From the NCBI RefSeq assembly GCF_025717515.1, contig NZ_JAJIRN010000008.1:62001-126000 (forward strand): a stretch of DNA of 64,000 nucleotides. Reading direction: 5' to 3'. Position numbers and translations under genes: made by a program. This DNA is from Roseateles oligotrophus. Lineage in GTDB: Bacteria > Pseudomonadota > Gammaproteobacteria > Burkholderiales > Burkholderiaceae_C. Below, in pieces: positions 38,559 through 48,273 of this stretch. Under the pieces are notes generated by a model. The model did not search any database. It was not told where the DNA came from and saw nothing but the letters and a program-made list of their open reading frames with translations. Each line of letters opens with the position of its first letter. Within the stretch, counting starts at the first letter, position 1.

Positions 38559-40304
38559 ATGAAAGCCAGTCAGTTTTTCGTCTCCACGCTCAAAGAAGCT
38601 CCTGCCGATGCCGAAGTTGTCAGTCATCAGCTGATGATGCGAGCCGGCATGATCAAACGTATCGGCGCCGGTATCTATAACTACATGCCGATGGGCTTGC
38701 GCGTTATCCGCAAGGTCGAGGCCATCATCCGCGAAGAAATGACGCGCGCCGGCGCGGTCGAGTTGCTGATGCCGGTGGTGCAGCCGGCCGAGCTGTGGCA
38801 AGAAACTGGCCGTTTCGACAAGATGGGCCCGGAGCTGATGCGGGTGAAAGATCGCCATGGCCGCGACTTCATCATTCAGCCCACCTCCGAGGAGGTGATG
38901 ACCGACATCGCCCGCCAGGAGTTGCGCAGCTACAAGCAGCTGCCGAAGAATTTTTATCACATTCAGACCAAGTTCCGCGATGAGCGCCGGCCGCGCTTCG
39001 GCGTGATGCGGGGCCGCGAGTTCACGATGAAGGATGCCTATTCCTTCGACCGTGATGTGGCCGCTGCAACCGTCAGCTACCAGGGCATGTTTGCTGCCTA
39101 TCAGCGCATCTTTGATCGCTTCGGCCTGCAATACCGTGCGGTCGCCGCCGACACCGGTGCCATCGGCGGCGAGCTCTCGCACGAGTTCCAGGTGATTGCC
39201 GACACCGGAGAGGACGCGATCGTCTATTGCCCGAGCAGCGACTACGCCGCCAATATCGAGTTGGCCGAAGGCGTGGCTTTGTTGAGCGAGCGCGCGTCCG
39301 CCTCACAGGCTTTGACCAAGACAGCAACCCCTGGCAAGAGCACTTGCGAGGATGTCGCGGCCTTGTTGGCCCTGCCCTTGACGCAGACGGTCAAGTCCCT
39401 GGTCTTGGCCACGGATGAGCTGAACGACAAGGGCGAGATCATCAAATCGACGATCTGGCTCTTGCTGCTGCGCGGCGACCATGACTTGAATGAGGTCAAG
39501 GCCGGCAAGATTGAAGGGCTGAAAGCGGGCTTCCGCTTCGCCACCGTTGCCGAAATCGAAGAGCATTTCGGCTGCAAGCCCGGCTATCTCGGCCCGATCA
39601 ATTTGCTCAAACCGGTAAAGGTCGTCGCCGACCGCACCGTTGCCCTGATGAGCGACTTTGTTTGCGGCGCCAACGAGTTGGACTTCCATTTCACCGGCGC
39701 CAACTGGGGCCGCGATCTGCCCGAGCCGGATATGGTCGCCGACCTGCGCAATGTGGTGGCCGGTGATCCGTCGCCGGACGGCCAAGGCGTGCTGGCGATT
39801 CAACGCGGCATCGAGGTCGGCCATGTCTTCTTGCTCGGCACCAAGTATTCGGCCGATATGAAGGCCACCTTCCTGGACGAGAACGGCAAGCCGCAGCTGA
39901 TGGTGATGGGCTGCTACGGTATCGGCGTGACGCGCATCTTGGGCGCCGCCATCGAGCAAAGCCATGACGCGCGCGGCATCATCTGGCCGGACGCGATTGC
40001 GCCCTTCAGCGTGGTCGTCTGTCCGATTGGCATGGACCGCAGTGAAGAGGTCAAGGCGGCCGCTCACAAGCTGCATGATGACTTGCAGGCGCTGGGTATT
40101 GACGTGCTGCTGGACGACCGCGGCGAGCGCCCGGGCGCGATGTTTGCCGACTGGGAGTTGATCGGCGTGCCGCACCGCGTCGTGATCTCCGACCGTGGCC
40201 TGAAGGAAGGCCAGGTCGAATACCAAGGCCGGCGTGATGCCGAGGCCTCGAAGTTGGCGCTGGTTGACCTGCTTGCCCATTTGAAGGGCAAGCTCAAGCC
40301 TTGA
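38559..40304 (+). CDS. proS: Prolyl-tRNA synthetase
   Basis: 581-aa bacterial-type class II synthetase. Class II motifs are seen around [23 protein letters not shown], motif 2 [26 protein letters not shown], and motif 3 [17 protein letters not shown]. The editing insertion (INS domain, about 230-390) and C-terminal anticodon-binding domain are present. The start at ATG 38559 is the standard MKASQFF. The lytic transglycosylase start overlaps its stop. Confidence 0.97.
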   Translation: MKASQFFVSTLKEAPADAEVVSHQLMMRAGMIKRIGAGIYNYMPMGLRVIRKVEAIIREEMTRAGAVELLMPVVQPAELWQETGRFDKMGPELMRVKDRHGRDFIIQPTSEEVMTDIARQELRSYKQLPKNFYHIQTKFRDERRPRFGVMRGREFTMKDAYSFDRDVAAATVSYQGMFAAYQRIFDRFGLQYRAVAADTGAIGGELSHEFQVIADTGEDAIVYCPSSDYAANIELAEGVALLSERASASQALTKTATPGKSTCEDVAALLALPLTQTVKSLVLATDELNDKGEIIKSTIWLLLLRGDHDLNEVKAGKIEGLKAGFRFATVAEIEEHFGCKPGYLGPINLLKPVKVVADRTVALMSDFVCGANELDFHFTGANWGRDLPEPDMVADLRNVVAGDPSPDGQGVLAIQRGIEVGHVFLLGTKYSADMKATFLDENGKPQLMVMGCYGIGVTRILGAAIEQSHDARGIIWPDAIAPFSVVVCPIGMDRSEEVKAAAHKLHDDLQALGIDVLLDDRGERPGAMFADWELIGVPHRVVISDRGLKEGQVEYQGRRDAEASKLALVDLLAHLKGKLKP

Positions 40305-40936
40305 AGCCGCTGGCTTTGCAGCGGCGCAGCCTGCTGGGCGGCGCTGCCCTTGCCTTGGCTGGGGCAGGCCTGCCGCGTCTCAGCCTAGCGGGCATGCAGG
40401 CCGAGGAGCCGCTGGCCGACGCCGTCCGCTCGGCCTTGACGGCAGCGGTTGCCTATAGCGCGCCGCCCAAACCGCGTTTCGACAATGTCGAGGCGCGCTT
40501 GGCCTATTTACGCTGGCTGGGCGCCACCAGCGAAAAGCTCAAGTCCCGCAAGAGCGAGGTGCAAACGCGGATCGAGTTTTTGGAGTCGGTCTGGTACGAA
40601 GCCAAGCGTGCCGGCTTGGACCCCAGCCTGATGCTGGGCTTGGTGCAAGTCGAGAGCGGCTTCCGCAAATACGCGATCAGCAGCGCCGGGGCGCGCGGCT
40701 ATACGCAGGTGATGCCGTTTTGGGCCAATCTGATCGGCGATGGCCAGGCCTCACGGCTTTTCCATATGCAGACCAATCTGCGCTTTGGCTGTGTGATTTT
40801 GCGCCACTACCTGGACCGCGAAAAAGGCGATATGTATCTGGCGCTGGGGCGCTACAACGGCAGCCGGGGTAAGCCGGAATATCCCAACTTGGTGTTTGGT
40901 GCCCGCAAACAATGGTTGCTGCAGGGCGAGATTTGA
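40301..40936 (+). CDS. Lytic transglycosylase, SLT domain
   Basis: 211 aa. The frame opens at TTG 40301, overlapping the proS stop (TTGA). The N-terminus [19 protein letters not shown] is a signal peptide with a twin-arginine look. The SLT domain begins near 100: [24 protein letters not shown] holds the catalytic Glu, followed by [17 protein letters not shown] and the [10 protein letters not shown] motif. It cleaves peptidoglycan in the periplasm. TTG initiation is supported by the stop/start overlap, not by a ribosome site. Confidence 0.88.
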   Translation: MKPLALQRRSLLGGAALALAGAGLPRLSLAGMQAEEPLADAVRSALTAAVAYSAPPKPRFDNVEARLAYLRWLGATSEKLKSRKSEVQTRIEFLESVWYEAKRAGLDPSLMLGLVQVESGFRKYAISSAGARGYTQVMPFWANLIGDGQASRLFHMQTNLRFGCVILRHYLDREKGDMYLALGRYNGSRGKPEYPNLVFGARKQWLLQGEI

Positions 40937-40938
40937 AG

Positions 40939-41526
40939 TCAGCTTTTGCTGTTCAAGCCGCCCCAGGCCTGCGGCCGCGCACCCGCCACGCCGGCCAACT
41001 CCAGCACCCGCTCGGCACTCTCGTTGACCAGTTCTTCGATGGAAGTCGGATGGTGATAGAAGGCCGGCAGCGGCGGGAAGATGATGGCCCCCATCTCAGT
41101 CGCGGCCACCATATTGCGCAGATGGGCCAGATTGAAGGGCGTCTCGCGCACCATCAGGATCAGCCGGCGGCGCTCTTTCAGCGTGACGTCGGCCGCACGC
41201 GTTAGCAGGTTGTCGCCAAAGCCATGGGCCACCGCAGCCAGCGTCTTCATCGAGCAGGGCGCAACGACCATCGCCGCGGTCGCAAAACTGCCGCTGGCGA
41301 TGCAGGCCCCGACATCGCCGGGCGCGTAGCAAAAGCTCGCCTCGCGCTCCAGCTCTGGGCGACTCAGACCCAGCTCATGATGAGCGTTCAGCACGCCGGC
41401 CGGCGTGACGATCAGATGGGTCTCGAGCCCCAGCTCGCGGCCACGCCGCAAAAGCCGCAGCGCATAGGCCGCGCCGGTCGCGCCGGTGATGCCGATGACC
41501 AGCCGTTGTTGAGGGGCTGACGTCAC
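40939..41526 (-). CDS. ubiX: Flavin prenyltransferase UbiX
   Basis: 195 aa. It attaches dimethylallyl to FMN to make prenyl-FMN, the cofactor of UbiD decarboxylase in ubiquinone synthesis. The FMN-binding start is VIGITGATGAAYALRLL, with APCSMKTLAAVAHGFGDNLLTRAADV and LKERRRLILMVRETPFNLAHL also conserved. It is the last gene of the minus-strand run that begins at hemA. Its stop lies 2 bp from the convergent transglycosylase stop. Confidence 0.96.
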   Translation of the reverse strand: MTSAPQQRLVIGITGATGAAYALRLLRRGRELGLETHLIVTPAGVLNAHHELGLSRPELEREASFCYAPGDVGACIASGSFATAAMVVAPCSMKTLAAVAHGFGDNLLTRAADVTLKERRRLILMVRETPFNLAHLRNMVAATEMGAIIFPPLPAFYHHPTSIEELVNESAERVLELAGVAGARPQAWGGLNSKS

Positions 41527-41537
41527 GCCGAGCTGAC

Positions 41538-41852
41538 TTATTTGGCTTCGAGCGTTTGCTGCAACTCACCCGACTCGTACATCTCCATCATGATGTCCGA
41601 GCCGCCGACGAATTCGCCGTTGATATAGAGCTGGGGGATGGTCGGCCAGTTGGCGTAGTCCTTGATGCCTTGGCGCACTTCGGCATCATCGAGCACGTTG
41701 AAGGTCTTCAGATCGGTGGCGCCACAGGCCTTCAGGATCTGGATCGCGCGGCCCGAAAAACCGCACATCGGGAATTGCGCCGATCCCTTCATGAAGAGCA
41801 TCACGCGGTTGTTTTTCACCAAATCATCAATACGTTGCTGCACGTCGCTCAT
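41538..41852 (-). CDS. grxD: Monothiol glutaredoxin GrxD
   Basis: 104 aa class II glutaredoxin that carries [2Fe-2S] clusters. The CGFS active site is in FPMCGFSGRAIQIL, with WPTIPQLYINGEFVGGSDIMMEM after it. Starts at 41852 and 41858 are both possible; the former leaves proper room for GGGCGAG. It lies 11 bp upstream of ubiX. Confidence 0.96.
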   Translation of the reverse strand: MSDVQQRIDDLVKNNRVMLFMKGSAQFPMCGFSGRAIQILKACGATDLKTFNVLDDAEVRQGIKDYANWPTIPQLYINGEFVGGSDIMMEMYESGELQQTLEAK

Positions 41853-41935
41853 TGTCATCTCGCCCAAAAAAGTGGAATCTCGGGCGCGATTATCGACGAG
41901 CCGGACCGAGCTGGCCGGCCGCCCCTATAAAGAGC

Positions 41936-42553
41936 TCAATAACTGTAGGACAGCCCGAGCTGAAGTACCGGCCTGAAGCGTATGTCGCGCAGCAGGTCTT
42001 CCATGCCTTGAGACCGGCTGGTCCCCAGGCGCAGGCCGCTGGTGGCGCTGCCGTTGACCAGACCGAGGTCGGCGCTGAAACCCCAGCCGCCTCGCAAGGA
42101 TTGGCCGGTGTAGCCGATGCCCAGATAAGACATGGATCCATAAGGGTCGTTGCCATCGCCCAGCGGCGCAAGCAAGCTGATGCTGCGCTGGCCAACCGAC
42201 CAAGCTTGGCCGCTGCTGCTGGCGCCAAGCGCCAAGCCCGCACTGCTTTGCGAAAGAGAACCCAACATCAGTCCGCCGGTCGCGCGCAGGCCGCCCTGCA
42301 CGCCGCTCAGACCGGAGCCCGTCAGGTAATAGTCGCCCAAAAGATTGGCGCTCAGCAGCCGGGAGCCGCTGTAGCTTTGCGCTTCATAAAGCCCGGCAGG
42401 TGCGGGCTCAAGGCTGCTGAGCTGCAATCTGGCTTGCCAACTGGAGGGCGTGAGCGCCGGAGTTTTGGTCGCGTCGATCGCCAAGGCATTGAAGCTCAGG
42501 CTTGCCAGCAAGGCAATGGCGGCTGCACAAGGAGTCAAACGGGCGACTGTCAT
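41936..42553 (-). CDS. Putative outer-membrane beta-barrel protein
   Basis: 205 aa, started by GGAG 7 nt before ATG 42553. A signal peptide (MTVARLTPCAAAIALLASLSFNALA) precedes alternating Gly/Ser/Leu strands such as LLGDYYLTGSGLSGVQGGLRAT, and the chain ends QLGLSYSY with a terminal aromatic, as outer-membrane barrels do. Length suggests 8 strands. Family not identified. It lies within the hemA-prfA-prmC-grxD-ubiX direction. Confidence 0.75.
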   Translation of the reverse strand: MTVARLTPCAAAIALLASLSFNALAIDATKTPALTPSSWQARLQLSSLEPAPAGLYEAQSYSGSRLLSANLLGDYYLTGSGLSGVQGGLRATGGLMLGSLSQSSAGLALGASSSGQAWSVGQRSISLLAPLGDGNDPYGSMSYLGIGYTGQSLRGGWGFSADLGLVNGSATSGLRLGTSRSQGMEDLLRDIRFRPVLQLGLSYSY

Positions 42554-42651
42554 GACGTTCTCCGGCGGCGATTGGACTGGGTCCATGCTACGCCCGCGGC
42601 GGCCCGCTGTGGCAAGAAAAAAGCCAACAAATTCTGTTTCTGTTGACTGGA

Positions 42652-43479
42652 TCAACTCGGCCAGCGGCCGGCGCTGACACGGGGTTGACCGCCCAAGTCG
42701 CGGCGCAAGCCCAAGTCGACGAATCCCCGAACGCTAAGGGCCTCGGCGACGGCCGGCGCTTGGTCATAGCCATGCTCAAGCAAGAGCCAGCCGCCCTTTG
42801 TCAGGTGTGCCGGCGCCCCTTCAATCAAGAGCAGCAGGTCCGACAAACCATCGCCACCAGGCGACAGTGCGCCGATAGGCTCATGCTGGAGGGCCGGCAG
42901 ATGCGGGTCACCGCCGGCGATATAGGGCGGGTTGCTGACGATGATGTCGAAGCGCCGCCCTAGCAGCGGCTGCCACCAATTGCCTTGCATAAACGCCACA
43001 TCCAGACCCAGCCTGTGGGCATTGCCTTGCGCAACGGTCAAGGCGGCCGGGCTGAGGTCGACCGCGCTGACGATGGCGGCAGGATGGCCGGCCTTGATGG
43101 CCAGAGCGATCGCGCCGCTGCCGGTGCCGAGGTCAACCAGGCTTGGCGTGCCGGCCATGGGCACCAACAATTCAAGCGCCCAGTCGACCAGGGTTTCGGT
43201 GTCTGCTCTGGGCACCAAGGTGTCCGGGGTGACGGTCAACAACAGGCCGTGGAATTCCTGTTCCCCGAGCAAATAGGCCAGCGGCATGCCGGCCGCGCGC
43301 TGCGTCATTTGCTCGACGAGCGTGGCGGCCAGCGCAGGGGCCAGAGGTGCATCGTCATGGCTGATCAGCCAGGCGCGGTTTTGCTTCAGGCTTGCGGCCA
43401 GCAGCAGTTGCGCGTCCAGCCTATCCAGCCCGAGCGAGCGCGCCAGGCTCAGGGCCGCACGCACATCGCCGGGCATCAT
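42652..43479 (-). CDS. prmC: Release factor glutamine methyltransferase PrmC
   Basis: 275 aa. It methylates the Gln of the GGQ motif in RF1 and RF2. The signature [12 protein letters not shown], the SAM loop [16 protein letters not shown] and the N-terminal helical domain are present. The ATG at 43479 overlaps the prfA stop, so the enzyme is coupled to its substrate RF1. Confidence 0.96.
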   Translation of the reverse strand: MMPGDVRAALSLARSLGLDRLDAQLLLAASLKQNRAWLISHDDAPLAPALAATLVEQMTQRAAGMPLAYLLGEQEFHGLLLTVTPDTLVPRADTETLVDWALELLVPMAGTPSLVDLGTGSGAIALAIKAGHPAAIVSAVDLSPAALTVAQGNAHRLGLDVAFMQGNWWQPLLGRRFDIIVSNPPYIAGGDPHLPALQHEPIGALSPGGDGLSDLLLLIEGAPAHLTKGGWLLLEHGYDQAPAVAEALSVRGFVDLGLRRDLGGQPRVSAGRWPS

Positions 43480-44561
43480 GTCCTGCCTTCTTCCAGCAAG
43501 GCCAGTTGCTCGGCGGCCTGCGCCGCTTGCAGGCCGGCGGCCACATCGCTCAAATCACCGTCCATGATGGCGCCCAGCTTGTACAGCGTCAGGTTGATGC
43601 GGTGGTCGGTCAGGCGGCCCTGGGGGAAGTTGTAGGTGCGGATGCGGTCGCTGCGGTCGCCGCTGCCGATCAGGCTCTTGCGGTTGGCGGCGTCTTGCGC
43701 CTCGCGGGCGACGCGGTCCTTGTCGCGCACCCGAGCCGCCAGCACCAGCATCGCCTTGGCCTTGTTGCGGTGCTGGCTGCGGTCGTCCTGGCATTCGGCC
43801 ACCAGGCCGGTCGGCACATGGGTGATGCGCACGGCGCTGTCGGTCTTGTTGATGTGCTGGCCGCCGGCACCGCTGGCGCGGTAGGTGTCGATGCGCAGAT
43901 CGGCCGGGTTCAGCGTCACCTCCTCGGTCTCGTCCGGCTCGGCAATCACCGCCACCGTGCAGGCGCTGGTGTGGATGCGGCCCTGTGATTCGGTCGCCGG
44001 CACGCGTTGTACGCGGTGACCGCCCGACTCGAACTTCAGGCTTCCGTAAACGCGCTCGCCTTCGATGCGCACGACCAGTTCTTTGTAGCCGCCGAGATCG
44101 GAGTCGCTGCTGGACAGAATCTCCGTCTTCCAGCCCATCCGTTCGGCGTAGCGCAGATACATGCGGGCGAGGTCGGCGGCAAACAGCGCCGACTCGTCGC
44201 CGCCCGCACCGGCGCGGATTTCCAGGAAGGCCGACCTGTCATCATCGGGGTCGCGCGGCACCAGGGCCAGTTGCAGCGAGGCCTGCAAGCGCGCCAGGTC
44301 GGCTTCCGCCGCCTTGATTTCCTCGGCGGCCATCTCGGCCATCTCCGGGTCGTCCAGCAGCAGCTTGGCCTCGGCCAGATCGGCCTCGCGCTGCACATAT
44401 TGGCGATATTGCGCGTCCAGCTCGGCGACTTCGGACTGCTCCTTGGTCAGCGCGCGGTAACGCTTCATATCGGCGGCAACGCTGCCGTCGCTCAAAATGG
44501 TGTCGAGTTCGCTCAGGCGGTAGCCGAGGCGGTCAAACTGCTGGCGCAGTGAATCTTTCAT
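43476..44561 (-). CDS. prfA: Peptide chain release factor 1
   Basis: 361 aa. The catalytic region contains [18 protein letters not shown], with GGQ entering the peptidyl-transferase centre, plus [15 protein letters not shown] and [21 protein letters not shown] (with PAT as the codon-reading tripeptide). It lies in the classic order hemA-prfA-prmC. Confidence 0.98.
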   Translation of the reverse strand: MKDSLRQQFDRLGYRLSELDTILSDGSVAADMKRYRALTKEQSEVAELDAQYRQYVQREADLAEAKLLLDDPEMAEMAAEEIKAAEADLARLQASLQLALVPRDPDDDRSAFLEIRAGAGGDESALFAADLARMYLRYAERMGWKTEILSSSDSDLGGYKELVVRIEGERVYGSLKFESGGHRVQRVPATESQGRIHTSACTVAVIAEPDETEEVTLNPADLRIDTYRASGAGGQHINKTDSAVRITHVPTGLVAECQDDRSQHRNKAKAMLVLAARVRDKDRVAREAQDAANRKSLIGSGDRSDRIRTYNFPQGRLTDHRINLTLYKLGAIMDGDLSDVAAGLQAAQAAEQLALLEEGRT

Positions 44562-44632
44562 GGGGAATTTCTAGCGGTGAGCCAAGGGACCGATCGCCGC
44601 AGTCGCGGGTCGGGGCGTTGAGCGCTACGCCG

Positions 44633-45949
44633 CTAATGCTCGTTAGGAGTTTCCGCCGGATTGCGGCTGCTGCTGCGCAAAAACAACCGCGAGACGGTTT
44701 GCGCCAATTGAACGCGGTGCTCACCGTCGCTGGCATGCAGCTCGGCCAAGGTGCCATGCAGCATTTTTTGCGTCAGGCCGCGTGACAAGGCTTCCAGCAC
44801 CTCGTCGACATTGGCGCCGCGCGCTAACTGCTTGCGCGCACGTGCCACCTCATGTTCGCGCCAGTCATCGGCCTGCGCGTTCAAGGCCTGAATCAAGGGC
44901 ACGGTATTGCGCTGGCCCAGCCAATGCACAAAGCTTTGCACGCCGGTTTCGATGATGGCCTCGGCCTGCGCGACGGCGGCCTGGCGCTTCTCGCCGGCCG
45001 ACTGCACCAGACCCGCCAATTCATCGACGGTGTAGAGATAGACGTCGTCGAGCTTGGCAACTTCGGGCTCGATATCGCGCGGCACCGCCAGGTCCACCAT
45101 GAACATCGGCCTGTGCTTGCGGGCTTTGAGCGCCCGCTCAACGGCTCCCAGGCCGATCAAGGGCAGGCTGCTGGCGGTGCAGGAGATCACCGCGTCAAAT
45201 TCATGCAGGCGCTGCGGCAGGTCGGCCAGGCGAATCGCCTCGGCGCCCAAGCGGCCGGCGAGCTTTTCGCCGCGCTCGAGCGTGCGGTTGGCGACGGCCA
45301 TCGCCTTCGGCGTTTTGGCGGCAAAGTGGGTGGCGACCAACTCGATCATTTCGCCGGCGCCGACAAACAGCACCTTGATCTGACTCAGGTCTTCAAATAA
45401 CTGTGAGGCCAAGCGCACCGAGGCCGCCGCCATGCTGATCGAATGCGCGCCGATTTCGGTCGAGCTGCGCACTTCTTTGGCGACCGAAAAACCGCGCTGA
45501 AACAGCTGGTGCAGGGTCGAGCCGACGGTGCCGGCCTGCGTCGCCTCGCGCACCGCCTGCTTCATCTGGCCGAGGATTTGCGGCTCGCCCAAGACCATCG
45601 AGTCCAAACCGCTGGCCACGCGAAACGCATGGCGGGCCGCCGCGCTGCCTTCCACCACATAGGCGTGATCCATCAGCGAGGCACTGCTGACGCCGCCGAT
45701 GCGAGCCAGCCAGTCCACGGCCGGCTGCACCATGGTCTGGCTGCCGGCGACATAGAGTTCGGTGCGATTGCAGGTCGACAAAATCGTCGCCTCGGGGCCG
45801 GAATTGCCGGCCTTGCTCTGCCTGCTCGCCAAAATCTGGTCACGAAAACCATGCAAGGTGGGTGCCAGTTGTTCCAGCGAGAATGCAAAACGCCCGCGCA
45901 AATCCAGCGGGGCGGAGTTGTGATTCAGGCCAAGGGCAAACACTGTCAT
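44633..45949 (-). CDS. hemA: Glutamyl-tRNA reductase
   Basis: 438 aa. It reduces Glu-tRNA to glutamate-1-semialdehyde, the first committed step of the C5 heme pathway. The active-site Cys is in [16 protein letters not shown]-domain sequences are [17 protein letters not shown] and [14 protein letters not shown]; the dimerisation helix is C-terminal. A TATAAT lies only 6 bp before the ATG and a perfect FNR/Anr site lies about 73 bp upstream, suggesting oxygen-responsive expression and possibly a leaderless mRNA. It heads the prfA-prmC run. Confidence 0.97.
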   Translation of the reverse strand: MTVFALGLNHNSAPLDLRGRFAFSLEQLAPTLHGFRDQILASRQSKAGNSGPEATILSTCNRTELYVAGSQTMVQPAVDWLARIGGVSSASLMDHAYVVEGSAAARHAFRVASGLDSMVLGEPQILGQMKQAVREATQAGTVGSTLHQLFQRGFSVAKEVRSSTEIGAHSISMAAASVRLASQLFEDLSQIKVLFVGAGEMIELVATHFAAKTPKAMAVANRTLERGEKLAGRLGAEAIRLADLPQRLHEFDAVISCTASSLPLIGLGAVERALKARKHRPMFMVDLAVPRDIEPEVAKLDDVYLYTVDELAGLVQSAGEKRQAAVAQAEAIIETGVQSFVHWLGQRNTVPLIQALNAQADDWREHEVARARKQLARGANVDEVLEALSRGLTQKMLHGTLAELHASDGEHRVQLAQTVSRLFLRSSSRNPAETPNEH

Positions 45950-45955
45950 GGGCGG

Positions 45956-45961
45956 ATTATA
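45956..45961 (-). promoter_or_regulatory. -10 element abutting the hemA start
   Basis: TATAAT on the minus strand ends 6 bp before the hemA ATG, so transcription would begin at or next to the start codon. No good -35 is visible, which fits an activated promoter. Confidence 0.45.
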
Positions 45962-46015
45962 AAATTGACTTTCGGGCGGCGCGGCATTGCTTTGTTTTAC
46001 GTCGAGCGGCCGAAC

Positions 46016-46029
46016 TTGATGTGCATCAA
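46016..46029. promoter_or_regulatory. FNR/Anr-type binding site
   Basis: TTGATGTGCATCAA is an exact match to the TTGAT-N4-ATCAA consensus, with the flanks extending symmetry to CTTGAT/ATCAAG. It is centred about 73 bp upstream of the hemA ATG (minus) and 55 bp upstream of the small membrane-protein start (plus), so it could act on either or both. Anr control of hemA is known in Pseudomonas aeruginosa. Confidence 0.7.
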
Positions 46030-46077
46030 GTATTCGCCAATCCCACAGCTTTTCAGACTATCAAGGCCTAGCCGCTC

Positions 46078-46365
46078 GTGAACCCCATCGACGCCTTCTG
46101 GCATATCGCCAACTTCTTCGCGCCGGCTTGGGGCGTGGCGGCCTTGCTGGCGCTGGCCGCCAAGCTGCTGTGGCGCCAGTCCTATGGCGGCGTGGCTTGG
46201 CGAAGGCTGGCGCTCTGGGGTGGCTTGGGCGGCAGCCTGGGTTTGCTGGCCGCCTTGGCAATGCTGGGTCGCGACGGCAAGATGTTGGGCTACGGCCTGA
46301 TGTTGCTGAGCGTCGCTCTGCCGCAATGGGTGTTGGGTCTTAGGGGCCTTAGATTGCGGAAGTAG
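46078..46365 (+). CDS. Small inner-membrane protein
   Basis: 95 aa from a GTG start. Three hydrophobic stretches ([54 protein letters not shown]) are separated by basic loops. Resembles an uncharacterised protein often found opposite hemA in this group. Its 3' end overlaps the 3' end of the convergent miaB by 17 bp. Confidence 0.75.
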   Translation: MNPIDAFWHIANFFAPAWGVAALLALAAKLLWRQSYGGVAWRRLALWGGLGGSLGLLAALAMLGRDGKMLGYGLMLLSVALPQWVLGLRGLRLRK

Positions 46366-47695
46366 CATCCTCAACCGTCAGCACCTCGGCGCGCAGCGAA
46401 TGCGCAAAGGCCTCGGTGATGTTGACGTCCACCAGCTTGTTCATCAAGCGCGGATGGCCCTTGAAGTTGACGATGCGGTTGCATTCGGTGCGGCCCATCA
46501 GCTCCGACGCATCCTTGCGCGCATTGCCCGTCACCAGGATGCGCTGGGTCTTGCCGACCATGGTCCGGCTGATTGCCAGGGTATTGGCCTCGATGACGTC
46601 CTGCAACTCCTGCAAGCGACGCAGCTTGACCTGATAGGTGACCAGATCTTCCAGGTTCGCCGCCGGCGTGCCGGGGCGCTGGCTGTAGATGAAGCTGAAG
46701 GACGCGTCGAAGCCTACCTCGTCGACCAGCTTCATCAGCTTGGCGTGGTCATCCTCGGTCTCGCCGGGGAAGCCGATGATGAAGTCGCTGGCGATGCGGA
46801 TGTCGGGGCGGATCGCGCGCAGCTTGCGGATCGTGCTTTTGAATTCGATGCCGGTGTAGCCGCGCTTCATCGCCATCAGGATGCGGTCGCTGCCATGCTG
46901 GACCGGCAAATGCAGGTGGTTGACCAGTTGCGGAATCTTGGCGTAGGCATCCACCAGCCGCTGACTGAACTCGTTAGGGTGGCTGGTCGTGAAACGCAGG
47001 CGCTCGATGCCGGGGATCTCGGCCGCGTATTCCAGCAGCAGGGCGAGGTCGGCGTATTCGCCCGAGTCGCCCATCTTGCCCCGATAAGCATTGACGTTCT
47101 GGCCCAGCAGATTGATCTCCAGCACGCCCTGGTCGGCCAGACCGGCGATCTCGGTCAAGACGTCATCAAACGGGCGCGATACCTCTTCGCCGCGCGTGTA
47201 GGGCACGACGCAGTAGGAACAATATTTGGAGCAGCCTTCCATGATGGAGACATAGGCCGAGGCGCCCTCGACCTTGGCCGGCGGCAGGTTGTCGAACTTC
47301 TCGATCTCGGGGAAGCTGATGTCGACCTGCGGGCGCAGCTCATCCTGGCGGGCCTTGATCATCTGCGGCAGGCGGTGCAGCGTTTGCGGGCCGAACACCA
47401 GATCCACATAGGGCGCGCGGTCGATGATGGCATTGCCTTCCTGGCTGGCGACGCAGCCGCCAACGCCGATCAACACGCCTTTTTCTTTCAGATGCTTGAC
47501 CCGGCCCAGATCGGAGAAGACCTTCTCCTGCGCCTTCTCGCGCACCGAGCAGGTGTTGAACAGGATCAGATCGGCTTGCTCGACGTCATCGGTTTTTTCG
47601 TAGCCTTGGGCGGCGCCCAGCACGTCGGCCATCTTGCCCGAGTCGTACTCGTTCATTTGGCAGCCGAAGGTTTTGATGAAGACTTTCTTGGACAT
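46349..47695 (-). CDS. miaB: tRNA-2-methylthio-N6-dimethylallyladenosine synthase MiaB
   Basis: 448-aa radical SAM methylthiotransferase acting on A37 of tRNAs. The N-terminal UPF0004 domain has [12 protein letters not shown] and other cluster-binding Cys. The radical SAM site is [17 protein letters not shown] (CxxxCxxC), followed by a C-terminal TRAM domain. Standard length and start ([15 protein letters not shown]). Confidence 0.97.
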   Translation of the reverse strand: MSKKVFIKTFGCQMNEYDSGKMADVLGAAQGYEKTDDVEQADLILFNTCSVREKAQEKVFSDLGRVKHLKEKGVLIGVGGCVASQEGNAIIDRAPYVDLVFGPQTLHRLPQMIKARQDELRPQVDISFPEIEKFDNLPPAKVEGASAYVSIMEGCSKYCSYCVVPYTRGEEVSRPFDDVLTEIAGLADQGVLEINLLGQNVNAYRGKMGDSGEYADLALLLEYAAEIPGIERLRFTTSHPNEFSQRLVDAYAKIPQLVNHLHLPVQHGSDRILMAMKRGYTGIEFKSTIRKLRAIRPDIRIASDFIIGFPGETEDDHAKLMKLVDEVGFDASFSFIYSQRPGTPAANLEDLVTYQVKLRRLQELQDVIEANTLAISRTMVGKTQRILVTGNARKDASELMGRTECNRIVNFKGHPRLMNKLVDVNITEAFAHSLRAEVLTVEDATSAI

Positions 47696-47802
47696 GGTGC
47701 CCCTCGTTCGGTGAGTACACCGACCGATCCCCCGAGGGGATACCGGCCAGCTTGGGGCGGCCCGGCGCTTGGCCGGGGCGCAGTTTTATGAAGGGAATGA
47801 AG

Positions 47803-48201
47803 CTAGCGCTTGATCCAGACCTGTGCAGCCTGATCGAAGGACCAGGTCTCGGCCTCTTGCGGACTGCGTGGCCAAGGTTTGTTGGCCAACTCGACCGGGT
47901 TCAGCACCCACACATCCATCAGAAGACCGGAGGGGTCCAGCGTGTAATGCACGGTCAGCTTTTCACCGCTGAGTGCGGCCGGTTGCTGCAAGAGATTGTT
48001 GTCGCCGCGTACGCGGGCGCCGGGTGCCAGCCTTGCGGCCACACCGTTCAGGCTGACATCGGGGGTTTGTAGCACCACCAATTCGCCGCGCAAGGCCTGC
48101 GCAGGGAAGGGGCGATGGGTTTGGGCTTGCGCGCTGAAGCTGCTACTCAGCGCGGCCGAAGCCAAGACAGAAACGGCCAAAATCGAGGCACAGCGGTACA
48201 T
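47803..48201 (-). CDS. Exported hypothetical protein
   Basis: 132 aa with a signal peptide (MYRCASILAVSVLASAALSSSFSAQA). The mature part reads QALRGELVVLQTPDVSLNG, LAPGARVRGDNNLLQQP, VHYTLDPSGLLMDVWVLN and ends QVWIKR. Likely a small beta-rich periplasmic protein. I do not know the family. Same direction as the L,D-transpeptidase 72 bp upstream. Confidence 0.75.
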   Translation of the reverse strand: MYRCASILAVSVLASAALSSSFSAQAQTHRPFPAQALRGELVVLQTPDVSLNGVAARLAPGARVRGDNNLLQQPAALSGEKLTVHYTLDPSGLLMDVWVLNPVELANKPWPRSPQEAETWSFDQAAQVWIKR

Positions 48202-48273
48202 GGTATTTTTCCAGTGGCTGCAAAGAGGTGGGCGATTGTAATCGAGGCGCCCTCGGGAGCCGGTCAGCGAAAA

